From positions 1 through 64,000 of the forward strand of contig CAYQOU010000009.1 of the NCBI GenBank assembly GCA_964419255.1: 64,000 nt of DNA, in the 5' to 3' direction. Shown here piece after piece: positions 8,896 to 17,809 of this stretch. This stretch comes from CAZPHU01 sp964419255 (GTDB lineage: Bacteria > Fibrobacterota > Chitinivibrionia > Chitinivibrionales > CAYFVL01). Each line of letters begins with the position of its first letter. Positions within the stretch are counted from its first letter, which is position 1. Both the position numbers and the translations under genes were made by a program. The notes beneath the pieces are model-generated. The model had not been told where the DNA came from and ran no database searches. It saw only the letters and a program-made list of their open reading frames with translations.

Positions 8896-9033
8896 TCATA
8901 TTCTGTTCAATTTCCTGGTGACGATCAACTCAATCTTTTCATATGAGAGTGAAGGGCCTTGATAGATATTTTTCTCATCAACAGACAGCCCATCCGACAG
9001 GCCCCATTCACGTACGGTAGCCTGCGAGGTCAT
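8896..9033 (-). pseudogene. Possible gene remnant or small ORF
   Basis: A 45-codon frame (MTSQATVREWGLSDGLSVDE then KNIYQGPSLSYEKIELIVTR) has protein-like composition in an otherwise gene-free 600-bp region. The coding-looking sequence extends eight codons upstream to an in-frame TAG. It may be the 3' end of a decayed gene. No family was recognised and no ribosome binding site is obvious. Confidence 0.25.
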
Positions 9034-9212
9034 GTCAATTTCCCGGTAGATAACCCGCTAATGTAAAAAGTATTCATGCAGTATTTTGTACAGATTGAAT
9101 GACATAGAGCCAAATCTTTTTTATGGTACAGAAGAAATCCCAGAAAAACCAGTTGATACAGGCGATAACGGCGCAGGAGTGCAAGATGAAATAATCTGCG
9201 GCCCTAAACGTG

Positions 9213-9253
9213 AAAAAAAAAGCGAAAGGAATGATATAATCTTTTCCTTTCGC
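9213..9253 (-). terminator. Strong intrinsic terminator of the flotillin operon
   Basis: On the minus strand a perfect 10-bp stem (GCGAAAGGAA and TTCCTTTCGC, plus coordinates 9222-9231 and 9244-9253) is followed by nine Ts. It lies 27 bp beyond the flotillin stop codon. Confidence 0.85.
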
Positions 9254-9279
9254 CCGGTAGATATGTCTATTAGTATCAG

Positions 9280-11043
9280 TTATTCATCCACTTCTTCCGT
9301 CTTCATGATAATTTTCGGCTCTTCGCCTTTGGTTTCTTCCAGCGAATGCTCTTCATTTTCCTTATTCGGCTTGCGCAAAACGCCGGTGAGCCCGTCGAGG
9401 CTGCCGCCGTCGATGCCGGCTTCCTTGAGGATGCTGTCGACGACCGGGGCCAGGCCGCGGTACTTGAGCAGCCCGTCAATCAGCTGGTCGCCCAGATGCG
9501 CTCCACCGCCGTTACCCTTGACCGTGCCGTTTCCGTTCCCATGACCGCCGCCAAGAATCTCACCCAGTCCGCCGACATTGATAATCTTCATGCCGTCAAT
9601 CGACTCCATCGGACGGACACTTGCCTCTATGATCGATGATGCATTGCGGATGGTTTCCATCTGTATACGCATCCGGATGATCTCCGCCGAGAGGCGATTC
9701 TCCGCTTCATTGAGCTTCTCTTTACCTTCCGCCTCGACCCGGTAGCGCTCCTCATCGGCAAGCGCCTTGATCTTGACCGCTTCGGCCTGGGCCTGCGCCT
9801 CGGTTTTGACCGCCTCCGCATCATCCAGTGCCGCAGCCTTCTTGGCCTCCGCGGCAACTTTTATACCCACTGCCTCCTGCTCGGCCTCCTCGGTGGCCTT
9901 TAGCACCGCAATCTGACGGTTACGGTTGGCGATCTCCGTCTGGCGCGCGGTGACAACCTTCTCTTCCGCCGATACCGCATCGGCTTCGGCTACCCTGGCC
10001 TCCTTGGCCGCGCGAGAGCACTCCTTGGATTTCTCGGAGATGGCGATTTGTCTATCCTGATTGGCGATTTCGATTGCCCGTTCACGCTCGATATCGCGTG
10101 ACTTTATCGCCTCCTCTATCTGAATCTGCTCCTCCTGCACCTGATGGTCGGCGCGGATTCTGGTTGTCTGGACCTGGCGCTGCGCCTCGATCTCCGCCTC
10201 CGATGCCAGCCGGTCGTTGTCACTTTTTTCCCGGGCAATGGATGATGCCTCCTGGGCAGCCTGGTTGGAAACCTCTCGCTGCTGGGTGGCGCGGGCAAAA
10301 TCCTCCTGCTTCTGAAGCTCCAGACGTTCCTTTTCGGCCTCCAGATTCTTGCGTCGGATCTCCACCGATGTGTTCTGCTCGACATCGTTGCGCTCCTTAC
10401 GCTTGCTTTCGATCGTTTCGGTAAGCTTGGTCAGCCCCTGCGCATCGAAGGCGTTATTGGGGTTGAAATATTGCTTCTCCGTCTGATCCAGCGCAGTCAG
10501 CGAAACCGTCTCCAGCTCCAGCCCGTTTTTCTCCAGATCGGAGGTGACCGCGTTTTGTACTTTCTGGACGAAATCGGTTCGCTTCTCGTGAAGCTCCTCC
10601 ATGGCCATTTCGGCAGCGACCGCGCGGAGCGCATCGACAAATTTACCTTCCATCAGATCCTTGAGCTGATCCGGCGACATGGTCCGCTGACCCAGTGTCT
10701 GTGCGGCAAAGGCGATCGCATCAACATCAGGCTTTACACGCAGGTAAAACTCCGCCGTTACATCCACGCGCATGCGGTCTTTGGTGATAAGCGCCTGTTC
10801 GTTTCGACGACTGACCACCAGGCGAAGCGTATTCATGTTGACCCGAATGATCTCATGGAGTACCGGCAGCACCAGCGCACCGCCGTTCATGATCACCTTC
10901 TGTCCACCCAGTCCGGTACGCACAAACGATATCTCCTTTGAGGCTCGTCGGTACATCTTTGCCAGAATCATACCGATCACCATCAGGGCAACAAGCAAAA
11001 TCCCCGAAACCACGAGGATAGTCATAAGATTGGGAGCAAACAT
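9280..11043 (-). CDS. Flotillin / SPFH-domain membrane protein (YqiK/FloT-like)
   Basis: The protein has 587 residues. One N-terminal transmembrane helix (about 8-30) is followed by an SPFH/PHB domain (about 35-210, with TKDRMRVDVTAEFYLRVKP) and a long Glu/Ala/Arg-rich coiled coil (about 210-470). The C-terminus is glycine-rich (GGGHGNGNGTVKGNGGGAH). Flotillins scaffold membrane microdomains. It is the last gene of a three-gene unit with a YqiJ-like OB-fold membrane protein and a PspA-like protein, the same grouping as enterobacterial yqiJ-yqiK. A strong terminator follows. Confidence 0.9.
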   Translation of the reverse strand: MFAPNLMTILVVSGILLVALMVIGMILAKMYRRASKEISFVRTGLGGQKVIMNGGALVLPVLHEIIRVNMNTLRLVVSRRNEQALITKDRMRVDVTAEFYLRVKPDVDAIAFAAQTLGQRTMSPDQLKDLMEGKFVDALRAVAAEMAMEELHEKRTDFVQKVQNAVTSDLEKNGLELETVSLTALDQTEKQYFNPNNAFDAQGLTKLTETIESKRKERNDVEQNTSVEIRRKNLEAEKERLELQKQEDFARATQQREVSNQAAQEASSIAREKSDNDRLASEAEIEAQRQVQTTRIRADHQVQEEQIQIEEAIKSRDIERERAIEIANQDRQIAISEKSKECSRAAKEARVAEADAVSAEEKVVTARQTEIANRNRQIAVLKATEEAEQEAVGIKVAAEAKKAAALDDAEAVKTEAQAQAEAVKIKALADEERYRVEAEGKEKLNEAENRLSAEIIRMRIQMETIRNASSIIEASVRPMESIDGMKIINVGGLGEILGGGHGNGNGTVKGNGGGAHLGDQLIDGLLKYRGLAPVVDSILKEAGIDGGSLDGLTGVLRKPNKENEEHSLEETKGEEPKIIMKTEEVDE

Positions 11044-11071
11044 GGGGTTTTCCTTTCAGGAAAAAGGGAGT

Positions 11072-11773
11072 TTAATCAGTAAGTTTGTTATTGGGATTGC
11101 GTATCGCTTTAAACACACTACCATCTTTTTTTACAAGCAAGACCTCCGACGACTGTTCGAAAGCGTTGTCATCGTCGGGCTCTACCATAACATAATGTAC
11201 CTGCCCATACTTGTCTTTCAGCTTTGCCTGAGCAGGCAAACCCTTGCGAGCCGTACCCAGGGTGATGGTGGCTATTTTGCCGATAAAACTGCTTGTCGAC
11301 ACGGCGGTGGTCTCATCTTTTATCACACATTTGGACAGCAATAGCGAACATCCCCGTACCATTGGAAGAGTTATCACAAAGGCCGGCAGCACAGCAATGT
11401 ACCAGGGAAGAAAAACGGTCATCAGCTGCCGAGCAACGCTCTGGATAACAAAGCCGGACAGAGAAAAAATGGTAAGAAACACCACCAGCACCACCAGGAT
11501 GGGTACTTCACGAATCTTTATCCATCCGATGAATCGTGTCAGCAGAGAGGGTGTTCGCAGATCCGCACCACTGTCCAGCACAACGTCCGGATCGATGTAG
11601 ACATCGGGCAGATCGACGGTGGGGGCGTCTATTTCGGGCAACAAATTTTCGAGAATCTGTGAGAAACCAAAGCCGATCACAGCCGAAATGCCCTCCAGAA
11701 GCCCGATACCGATCATCATGGTCAGTGCTATCGAAAAGGGGAGGTTTTCGGTGGAAAGGAAAAGCTCGATCAT
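11072..11773 (-). CDS. YqiJ/NfeD-like membrane protein with C-terminal OB fold
   Basis: This 233-residue protein has about three transmembrane segments (around 15-38, 90-110 and 120-142). A soluble C-terminal region (IGKIATITLGTARKGLPAQA ... VHYVMVEP) is compatible with the OB fold of YqiJ and NfeD proteins. These proteins pair with flotillins and are thought to help assemble membrane domains. Its start overlaps the stop of the upstream PspA-like gene by 4 bp (ATGA), and flotillin follows 28 bp downstream, so translation is probably coupled. Confidence 0.8.
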   Translation of the reverse strand: MIELFLSTENLPFSIALTMMIGIGLLEGISAVIGFGFSQILENLLPEIDAPTVDLPDVYIDPDVVLDSGADLRTPSLLTRFIGWIKIREVPILVVLVVFLTIFSLSGFVIQSVARQLMTVFLPWYIAVLPAFVITLPMVRGCSLLLSKCVIKDETTAVSTSSFIGKIATITLGTARKGLPAQAKLKDKYGQVHYVMVEPDDDNAFEQSSEVLLVKKDGSVFKAIRNPNNKLTD

Positions 11774-12450
11774 GATGCCGTTCCACTGCGTCTGTTTTTG
11801 ATCTGTGAGAGCCGTTCCCGTATTCGATTCTTACGGGTCAGCTCCTCAAGCTCCGCAAGCTTGGATGTGTTTTTGCCGTCGAATGTGCTTGCGGGCGAGC
11901 GGTCCATCATACGCTCAAATACCGCTTCCGCACGCGACACCTTCGCATCGATGGCCGCGGGAGATTCCTTGACTGCACCGCTGCTGATCTTATCGGCGAT
12001 CACCCGCGAGGAGCGCCACTCCCGAAGCTCATCACGCATCTCACGCTTTTTGGCCTGCAGTGCCGCGATGAAGCTCTCCAGCTCTGCGATGTGCTCTTCG
12101 GCTTCCGTTATCGATTTTTTCATGATAGGAATCTGAGACTCTATATCGAGCTGTCGCTGCACCGCGGCCTCCGCCAGATCTTCCCGCTCCTCATCCAACG
12201 CTACCTGAATCTGGGCGGAAAGCTCCCCATGTGTATGCTGCGCTTCATCGAGGCGTCTGGAGGAGAGGTGCTTGTCGGCCTCACTCTTGCCGAGCTCCTC
12301 GCGCACTTCCCCAATTGCACCGTCAATCTCATGAATAGCCTCCTCCATCACGACCTCCGGATTTGCACTCTCGAGGATCTCCACAACCTTGCGTGCACTG
12401 CCCGTGATGATCCGTCCGACCCGCGAGGCGACGCTATCTTTGTTTTTCAT
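11770..12450 (-). CDS. PspA/IM30-family protein
   Basis: The 226-residue protein is almost entirely predicted coiled coil. The PspA/IM30/Vipp1 hallmarks are present: an amphipathic N-terminus (SRVGRIITGSARKVVEILES), NPEVVMEEAI, and paired long heptad-rich helices with E/K/R/A. PspA proteins bind stressed inner membranes, form ESCRT-III-like assemblies and reduce proton leakage. As first gene of the PspA-YqiJ-flotillin unit, it suggests a membrane-integrity module. The ATG at 12450 has a ribosome binding site (AAGGAG) seven bases upstream. No sigma54-type promoter was found upstream. Confidence 0.85.
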   Translation of the reverse strand: MKNKDSVASRVGRIITGSARKVVEILESANPEVVMEEAIHEIDGAIGEVREELGKSEADKHLSSRRLDEAQHTHGELSAQIQVALDEEREDLAEAAVQRQLDIESQIPIMKKSITEAEEHIAELESFIAALQAKKREMRDELREWRSSRVIADKISSGAVKESPAAIDAKVSRAEAVFERMMDRSPASTFDGKNTSKLAELEELTRKNRIRERLSQIKNRRSGTAS

Positions 12451-12975
12451 GCAAAACTCCTTTGCCTGGGTGAATTAAAGCAGACTGATGCTATGTAAGA
12501 CTATTTCCAAAACATTATGAAGGCTAACGACTCCGGTGAACAACGGGGCCTGTCGAACTAATGTAACTACTAGTGAATTATGATAATTATGACTGGTTTT
12601 ATTTAATGAATAAATAATATAGGTAGGTATGAAGGAAGAATACAAGTAAAAGTTTTGAGATATGCTTGAAGAACGCTCACAGGGCCAACGGACTACATTC
12701 CTCCTTTTGTATTTATCGAGTGAGAGGTATTTACCAGGCTGAAGTAGGCAAGCACAGAAACAATAAACGATAATCCGGCTGCCCCGTGTTCGCCGACAGC
12801 CCGTGAGGGCTTTCCTCCTTCAACCCAATCCTCATATTACAGGGGTATACGTATACATTCAGAGATATTAAAACTGTATCTCTTTCCTACCGGACACTAT
12901 TTTTATTCGTTACAATTTCATATTTTGGTTTCTGCGATGTAAAAAGGTGGAAACTATACCCGATGAGGATAGATC
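12451..12975. other. Divergent intergenic region between the PspA operon and hisD
   Basis: About 525 bases. It holds a 12-bp perfect palindrome GTATACGTATAC (12845-12856) and a small hairpin (AGCCC-GTGA-GGGCT near 12798-12811) followed by a weak T-rich run. Promoters for both flanking units must lie here, but I could not place them. There is no His-codon-rich leader before hisD. Confidence 0.45.
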
Positions 12976-14283
12976 ATGGCAAGAGAGAAACGATACTCGC
13001 TTGAAATATTGGACAGTACCGAGGGAAAACTCCTGGCGCAGACCATTCAGAGCGAACGCATGGCGCGAAATGAAGAGGTGACGGTGGCCGCAAAGACGAT
13101 CTGCGACAGGATTCGCGAAGAAGGGGATGCTGCCCTCATCGACTATACGGCACGCTTCGATAAAATACAGCTGACCCCCGAAACGCTTCGGCTGAGTACC
13201 GGGAGTATCGAGGAGGCCGCCCGGAAGGCAGATCCCCGACTTCAGGAGACTATCCGGGAGGCGGCACAGAGAATCCGGGCATATCATCAGAAACAGGGAC
13301 AGAAGGGCTTTTCGATGCAGATCGGGGAGGGAACGCTTTCGCAGCTGATCCGTCCGCTGGACAGGGTGGGGGTATATGTTCCCGGAGGGTATACGGCCTA
13401 TCCCTCCAGCGTACTGATGACTGTGATACCGGCGCAGATCGCGGGGGTGAAAGAGATCGTTGCGGTAACTCCTGCGCACGGGCGGATCAATCCGGGTGTT
13501 GCCTTCGCGCTCTCATACCTGCAGATCGGGGAGATTTATCAGATTGGAGGAGCTCAGGCGGTGGCGGCGCTTGCCTATGGAACGGATACAATCCGCCCGG
13601 TTGCCAAAATCGTGGGGCCGGGAAATGCCTACGTGGCTGCGGCTAAAAAACTCATGTATGGACAGGTGGATATCGACTCGGTTGCCGGGCCCAGTGAAGT
13701 GGCGATTCTTGCGGATGATTCGATTGACCCCTCCTGGGTGGCTCTCGACCTTCTGTCGCAGGCAGAACATGGCTCGGGAGATGAGATTGCCGTGTGTGTG
13801 ACCGAAGATGAGCAGTTTGCACACAAGATAGCCCGGGCTCTGCAGGAGGAGATTGTGGCCTCGCCGGTCCGGGAGGTGCTGGAAAAACTGCCAGCGCATG
13901 CAATAAGCATATTTGTCGCACAATCACGGCAAAGGAGTATCGAATTCATTAACTGGTTTGCTCCGGAACATCTTCAGATTATCACAAAGAGCTGGGAGGC
14001 GGATCTGGAGGGGATTCGTAATGCGGCGGCTGTTTTTATCGGTGCATTTACCCCCGTTGCGTTGGGAGATTATTTTGTCGGGACCAATCACGTTTTGCCC
14101 ACCGGCAGCGGCGCCCGATATGCTTCTCCTCTGGGTGTGGAAAGCTACATGAAAAGGATGTCGGTTGCTCATATATCGGCTGAAGGACTTCAGCAGGTGG
14201 CACCGCACGTCTCGCGGTTTGCCCGCTCGGAAAATTTTGTTCATCACGCGATGAGTGTCGAGCGGCGACTCGAAAACAGATAA
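12976..14283 (+). CDS. hisD: Histidinol dehydrogenase
   Basis: HisD oxidises L-histidinol to L-histidine in two NAD-dependent steps, the last reactions of histidine synthesis. The 435-residue length matches the family (about 430). Diagnostic segments include DRVGVYVPGG, the signature VGPGN.YV..AK near residue 215, DSVAGPSEV, the zinc/catalytic region LLSQAEHGSGDE, FAPEHLQ, GDY..GTNHVLPT and the C-terminal GVESY. The gene is isolated from other his genes in this window. It starts at an ATG 3 bp after an A/G-rich GATGAGGATAG stretch. Confidence 0.97.
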   Translation: MAREKRYSLEILDSTEGKLLAQTIQSERMARNEEVTVAAKTICDRIREEGDAALIDYTARFDKIQLTPETLRLSTGSIEEAARKADPRLQETIREAAQRIRAYHQKQGQKGFSMQIGEGTLSQLIRPLDRVGVYVPGGYTAYPSSVLMTVIPAQIAGVKEIVAVTPAHGRINPGVAFALSYLQIGEIYQIGGAQAVAALAYGTDTIRPVAKIVGPGNAYVAAAKKLMYGQVDIDSVAGPSEVAILADDSIDPSWVALDLLSQAEHGSGDEIAVCVTEDEQFAHKIARALQEEIVASPVREVLEKLPAHAISIFVAQSRQRSIEFINWFAPEHLQIITKSWEADLEGIRNAAAVFIGAFTPVALGDYFVGTNHVLPTGSGARYASPLGVESYMKRMSVAHISAEGLQQVAPHVSRFARSENFVHHAMSVERRLENR

Positions 14284-14656
14284 TTAGATGCATATCGGCA
14301 ACCATCGACTCATTTTCGATCACAAAAAAGGCAAATGCGCGCATTCCTGACATGGATGTTGTCGTGGGGTTGTATAATCTGGTATTTTAGAAAGGCATGG
14401 CCTTGGTCAGCATTTTTTTAGGTCGAAATACGACTACTTCAGAACCCGGCAGGCCGTTTAAGCGCTTTTTCCTTTCGAGTCAAACCGATACATGGAGAGT
14501 TTTGCACCTGTATCAGAAGAACTGGCAAGATGGGTTATAATTTGCTTGATACAATCGGGTTCGGTGAGATGAGATAATTCAAACGTAATAAATAACTGTC
14601 GATACAATAATTATTATGCGGTGTAGAGCATATTATTATCATTTAAGAGAGGTATC
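14284..14656. other. Intergenic region upstream of the penicillin-binding protein
   Basis: About 370 bases, with no gene-like frame, no tRNA and no convincing terminator. It presumably contains the promoter for the downstream gene. Confidence 0.4.
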
Positions 14657-16930
14657 GTGAATACATCCGAAAATCAGTCCGTACACTATCCTCAAAAAAA
14701 TACAGACAGCCCCAAAAACCAGAAGAAAATCAAAGGATTGTGGCTTTTCATCCTGATAATACTGGCCGTTACGATGGTGAGTTTCGTGGCTGTTTTGGGT
14801 GGGCGCTTTGTTCAGCACATGTATGCAACCCTCCCCAGCACCGGTCAGCTTCACAATATCCAGCCGCCGCTGGTGACCCGTGTTCTGGACTCTAACGACT
14901 CCCTTTTGCATGAATTCAGTATCGAGCGACGTTTCTGGGTGTCTCTGGACAGCATTCCTCAGCATCTGCATGATGCGGTTATTGCCATAGAGGACCGGCG
15001 TTTCTACAAGCATTGGGGAATAGACGTGCGAAGGATATTTGGGGCGATCATCGTAGATATTATTCGAGGCCACTATGCGCAGGGGGCATCCACTCTCACC
15101 CAACAGCTTGCCCGAAATGTTTACCTTTCCCATCGCCAATCACTGATTAGAAAAGCCAGGGAGGCGCTGACAGCGATTCAGCTGGAGCGATACTACACCA
15201 AAAAAGAGATCATGGAGCTTTATCTCAATCAGGTATATCTGGGCGCGGGTGTGTATGGGGTGCAGGCGGCAAGTCAGCTTTACTTCAGCAAACCGGTGAC
15301 ACAACTAAATGTAAACGAATGTGCGGTACTTGCAGGTATGATTCAGCTTCCCGAATATTACCGTCCCGATAGGAAAAAAAATCTCAAGAGAATTCAGCGG
15401 CGGCGCAATGCTGTGCTCCGTTCGATGGAGATTACCGGTGCGCTGTCGAGAGCCGATATGAATAAGGTCATTCAGGATAGTATTCCTTCCAATCCAAAGA
15501 AAAAAACCAGCAAAGTTGCACCCTACTTTGTGGAGATGGTCCGACAGTATATCGAAAAGAATTATGGTGAGAAGGCGCTGTATAGCGGTGGCCTGACCAT
15601 TCACACCACGCTCGATCCAGTCGCCCAGGACTCGGCCGAGCAGGCTACCCAACGTCATCTGGTGTCACTTCAGAGACGGACTAATGGTGTATTCTTGGAC
15701 AGCACCCGGGCGTATCGAAAACTGGGCATCTCAAAAACAGAGTTTCTGGACAATTTCGATTCCCTGTACGCCGCTAATAAGGAGGAATATGAGCAGCTTC
15801 CCGACAGCATCAAGCTGCGTATCGTTCAGGCCTCGGTGGTGGCGCTGGAGGCCGGTACCGGAGCCATTCGGGCGCTTATCGGCGGGAGGGATTTCTCTCA
15901 AAGTAAGTATAATCGAGCGATTCAGGCGCGGCGTCAGCCGGGATCCTCTTTCAAGCCGCTTGTATACACCGTTGCGGTAGACAGCGGCTATACGCCCGCT
16001 ACTATCGTTTTGGACCAGCCGATCACACTTGAAACACCCGAGGGGTTATGGCGCCCCGAGAACTATGAACGGGAGTTTGCCGGTCCGGTGACGATCCGAC
16101 GCGCCCTTATGAAATCGATCAACCTGCCTGCCATTCAGGTTATGCGTGATGTCGGCATGCACAATGTGATCAACTATGCCCGTCGGGCTGGTCTGAAACA
16201 CCACATAGCGCCGGTGCCATCGATTGCAATCGGCGCGCTTGAAGCCACTCCGATGGAAATGGCAATCGCCTATAGCATCTATCCGTCTGGGGGTAAAAAA
16301 TTCGAACCGTATTTTATCAGGAAAATCTACGATAAAAACGGGCGTCTTTTGGAGCAGAATGAGCCCGAATATGAAAGTGTAATTTCATCACCAACGGCAT
16401 TTCTGATGGCCAGCATGATGCAGAGTGTGGTCACCAGTGGTACGGGGGCATCTATTCCCCGTGAAGGGTTCACCCGTCCCGCAGCCGGAAAAACAGGTAC
16501 GACAAACGACTATTCGGATGCCTGGTTTGTCGGCTATACCCCTCAGCTTGTGTGTGCGGTATGGGTTGGAGTTGATGAGAGGCGCTCCATGGGACATGGT
16601 ATCACCGGCTCCAAAGGGACAGTGCCCATCTGGGTGCCCACCATGCAGGCGCTTCACCGGGATCTGCCCGTTAAGTCGTTTTTGCCTCCGGAAGGTATTA
16701 CGAGGGCCCGGATCTGTGAAAAGTCGCATGGAGTTGCACGCAGGTTCTGTTCAGGCTTCTACGAGGAATATTTTAAAGTCGATCAACTGCCGGACAGCTG
16801 CGATATTCATATGAATGGCAGAAGGAAAAATGTCGATAACGTTATCAGCCGATTCGGCACCCAGAACAGCCGCCGTCAACGAGACACCGGCTCTGAGAAG
16901 AAGAGCAAGAGACGAAAGCTGATGTTTTAA
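14657..16930 (+). CDS. Class A penicillin-binding protein (PBP1A family)
   Basis: The bifunctional 757-residue protein polymerises and crosslinks peptidoglycan in the periplasm. It starts with GTG at 14657 (AGAGAGG upstream). One transmembrane helix (about 27-48) anchors it. The GT51 transglycosylase has the catalytic Glu in EDRRFYKHWG (about E112) and QGASTLTQQLARN. The transpeptidase has SSFK (about residue 430) as the SxxK nucleophile and KTGTT (about 612). It is likely an mrcA/ponA orthologue. It is monocistronic as far as can be seen. Confidence 0.93.
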   Translation: MNTSENQSVHYPQKNTDSPKNQKKIKGLWLFILIILAVTMVSFVAVLGGRFVQHMYATLPSTGQLHNIQPPLVTRVLDSNDSLLHEFSIERRFWVSLDSIPQHLHDAVIAIEDRRFYKHWGIDVRRIFGAIIVDIIRGHYAQGASTLTQQLARNVYLSHRQSLIRKAREALTAIQLERYYTKKEIMELYLNQVYLGAGVYGVQAASQLYFSKPVTQLNVNECAVLAGMIQLPEYYRPDRKKNLKRIQRRRNAVLRSMEITGALSRADMNKVIQDSIPSNPKKKTSKVAPYFVEMVRQYIEKNYGEKALYSGGLTIHTTLDPVAQDSAEQATQRHLVSLQRRTNGVFLDSTRAYRKLGISKTEFLDNFDSLYAANKEEYEQLPDSIKLRIVQASVVALEAGTGAIRALIGGRDFSQSKYNRAIQARRQPGSSFKPLVYTVAVDSGYTPATIVLDQPITLETPEGLWRPENYEREFAGPVTIRRALMKSINLPAIQVMRDVGMHNVINYARRAGLKHHIAPVPSIAIGALEATPMEMAIAYSIYPSGGKKFEPYFIRKIYDKNGRLLEQNEPEYESVISSPTAFLMASMMQSVVTSGTGASIPREGFTRPAAGKTGTTNDYSDAWFVGYTPQLVCAVWVGVDERRSMGHGITGSKGTVPIWVPTMQALHRDLPVKSFLPPEGITRARICEKSHGVARRFCSGFYEEYFKVDQLPDSCDIHMNGRRKNVDNVISRFGTQNSRRQRDTGSEKKSKRRKLMF

Positions 16931-17149
16931 ATGGCACAATTTGGGTTCCTTATCTGAAACCTGCTCTCCACATTCCGTCCCATTGAAGCCGGGATGTAAC
17001 GGGATGCGGTAAAGAAACGTTTTTTGCGGTATTACTTCTATACCTATCATTTTTTGGTATTGGTTTTGATTCCATCGTTTCGAGTAACCGAGGGATTTGG
17101 TTACCGAAGGCCCCATTAAGGCTCTGCCGGACTGAGGCTATGATCTCCT

Positions 17150-17809
17150 TCAATTCGGCATCAGAAAAATCCTCTTTCGAACCAGCTCTCCCTGCCGGAC
17201 AATAAGTGTATCTGACCGATCTTCAAAACCGGGGAATGAGGAACTGATGAAATGTGTGCCTGCGGGAAGCAGCACCAGCTTAGGTGGGTGTAGCTTGCTG
17301 TTGTTTGCCACCTCAATAGCCAGTCCTTTGGGGCCACCTTCAAAATACACCTCACCGAGAAATTCCGTCCTGAGAAAATCATTTACCTTTTGGGCAATGA
17401 GCAGAGGAAGGGCCGTATGTTGAGACGGATCGTAGGGCACAGCTATTCGCCCCACGCTAAAACCGGTCCTGAATGTGGCCCAGACAACCGCGGTATCCAT
17501 CTGGCTACCCTTATGGAAAAAGTCGGTCGGATCGGAGCTGATGATTATGTCTCGTTTGTGGTTGGACATGGAGAGGGCCTGGCCGGTATCCATCACCATT
17601 ATGACCTGATAGCTTGTACTGTCATAATGAGAGCGTAGAATATTGGTGGTTCGTTCGGTGAATGCTGCTGGGGAAAAGGTGGAAGGAGGCGCAGTGAGCC
17701 GCGTTACAAAAAGCATGAACGGTTTGAAGCCGACTCGTTGCCCCGCACACACGGTGCAGAAAAAACAACTCACTATAGCTGTAAAAATTACGGCTTTTGA
17801 TCGGGACAT
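17150..17809 (-). CDS. Secreted protein with PEGA-like C-terminus, unknown
   Basis: The 219-residue protein carries a signal peptide (to about residue 23, CTVCAG). The middle region (about 50-160) is unassigned. The last ~70 residues (VYFEGGPKGLAIEV ... LLPAGTHFISSSFPGFEDRS) resemble a PEGA-type surface beta domain. It lies downstream of and overlaps by 22 bp the beta-helix/TSP3 gene on the same strand, so the two are probably co-translated and act together at the envelope. The function is unknown. Confidence 0.6.
   Translation of the reverse strand: MSRSKAVIFTAIVSCFFCTVCAGQRVGFKPFMLFVTRLTAPPSTFSPAAFTERTTNILRSHYDSTSYQVIMVMDTGQALSMSNHKRDIIISSDPTDFFHKGSQMDTAVVWATFRTGFSVGRIAVPYDPSQHTALPLLIAQKVNDFLRTEFLGEVYFEGGPKGLAIEVANNSKLHPPKLVLLPAGTHFISSSFPGFEDRSDTLIVRQGELVRKRIFLMPN

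Noticed and set aside
9086..9544. Plus-strand ORF over the flotillin C-terminus and terminator
   Set aside because: It reads across a strong minus-strand terminator and is a shadow of the flotillin gene.
10471..10941. Long ORFs antisense to flotillin
   Set aside because: They arise from codon bias of the Glu/Ala/Arg-rich coiled coil, with no ribosome binding sites or domains.
12845..12856. Shared GTATACGT motif at 2281, 12845 and 19180
   Set aside because: An 8-base match is expected by chance about twice in a window of this size, and one copy also lies in leuA coding sequence.
17070..17130. Similarity of TCGTTTCGAGTAACCG and GGCTCTGCCG to 2730-2790
   Set aside because: Two short matches at similar spacing, but flanking sequence is unrelated and the second is a simple hairpin word found several times.
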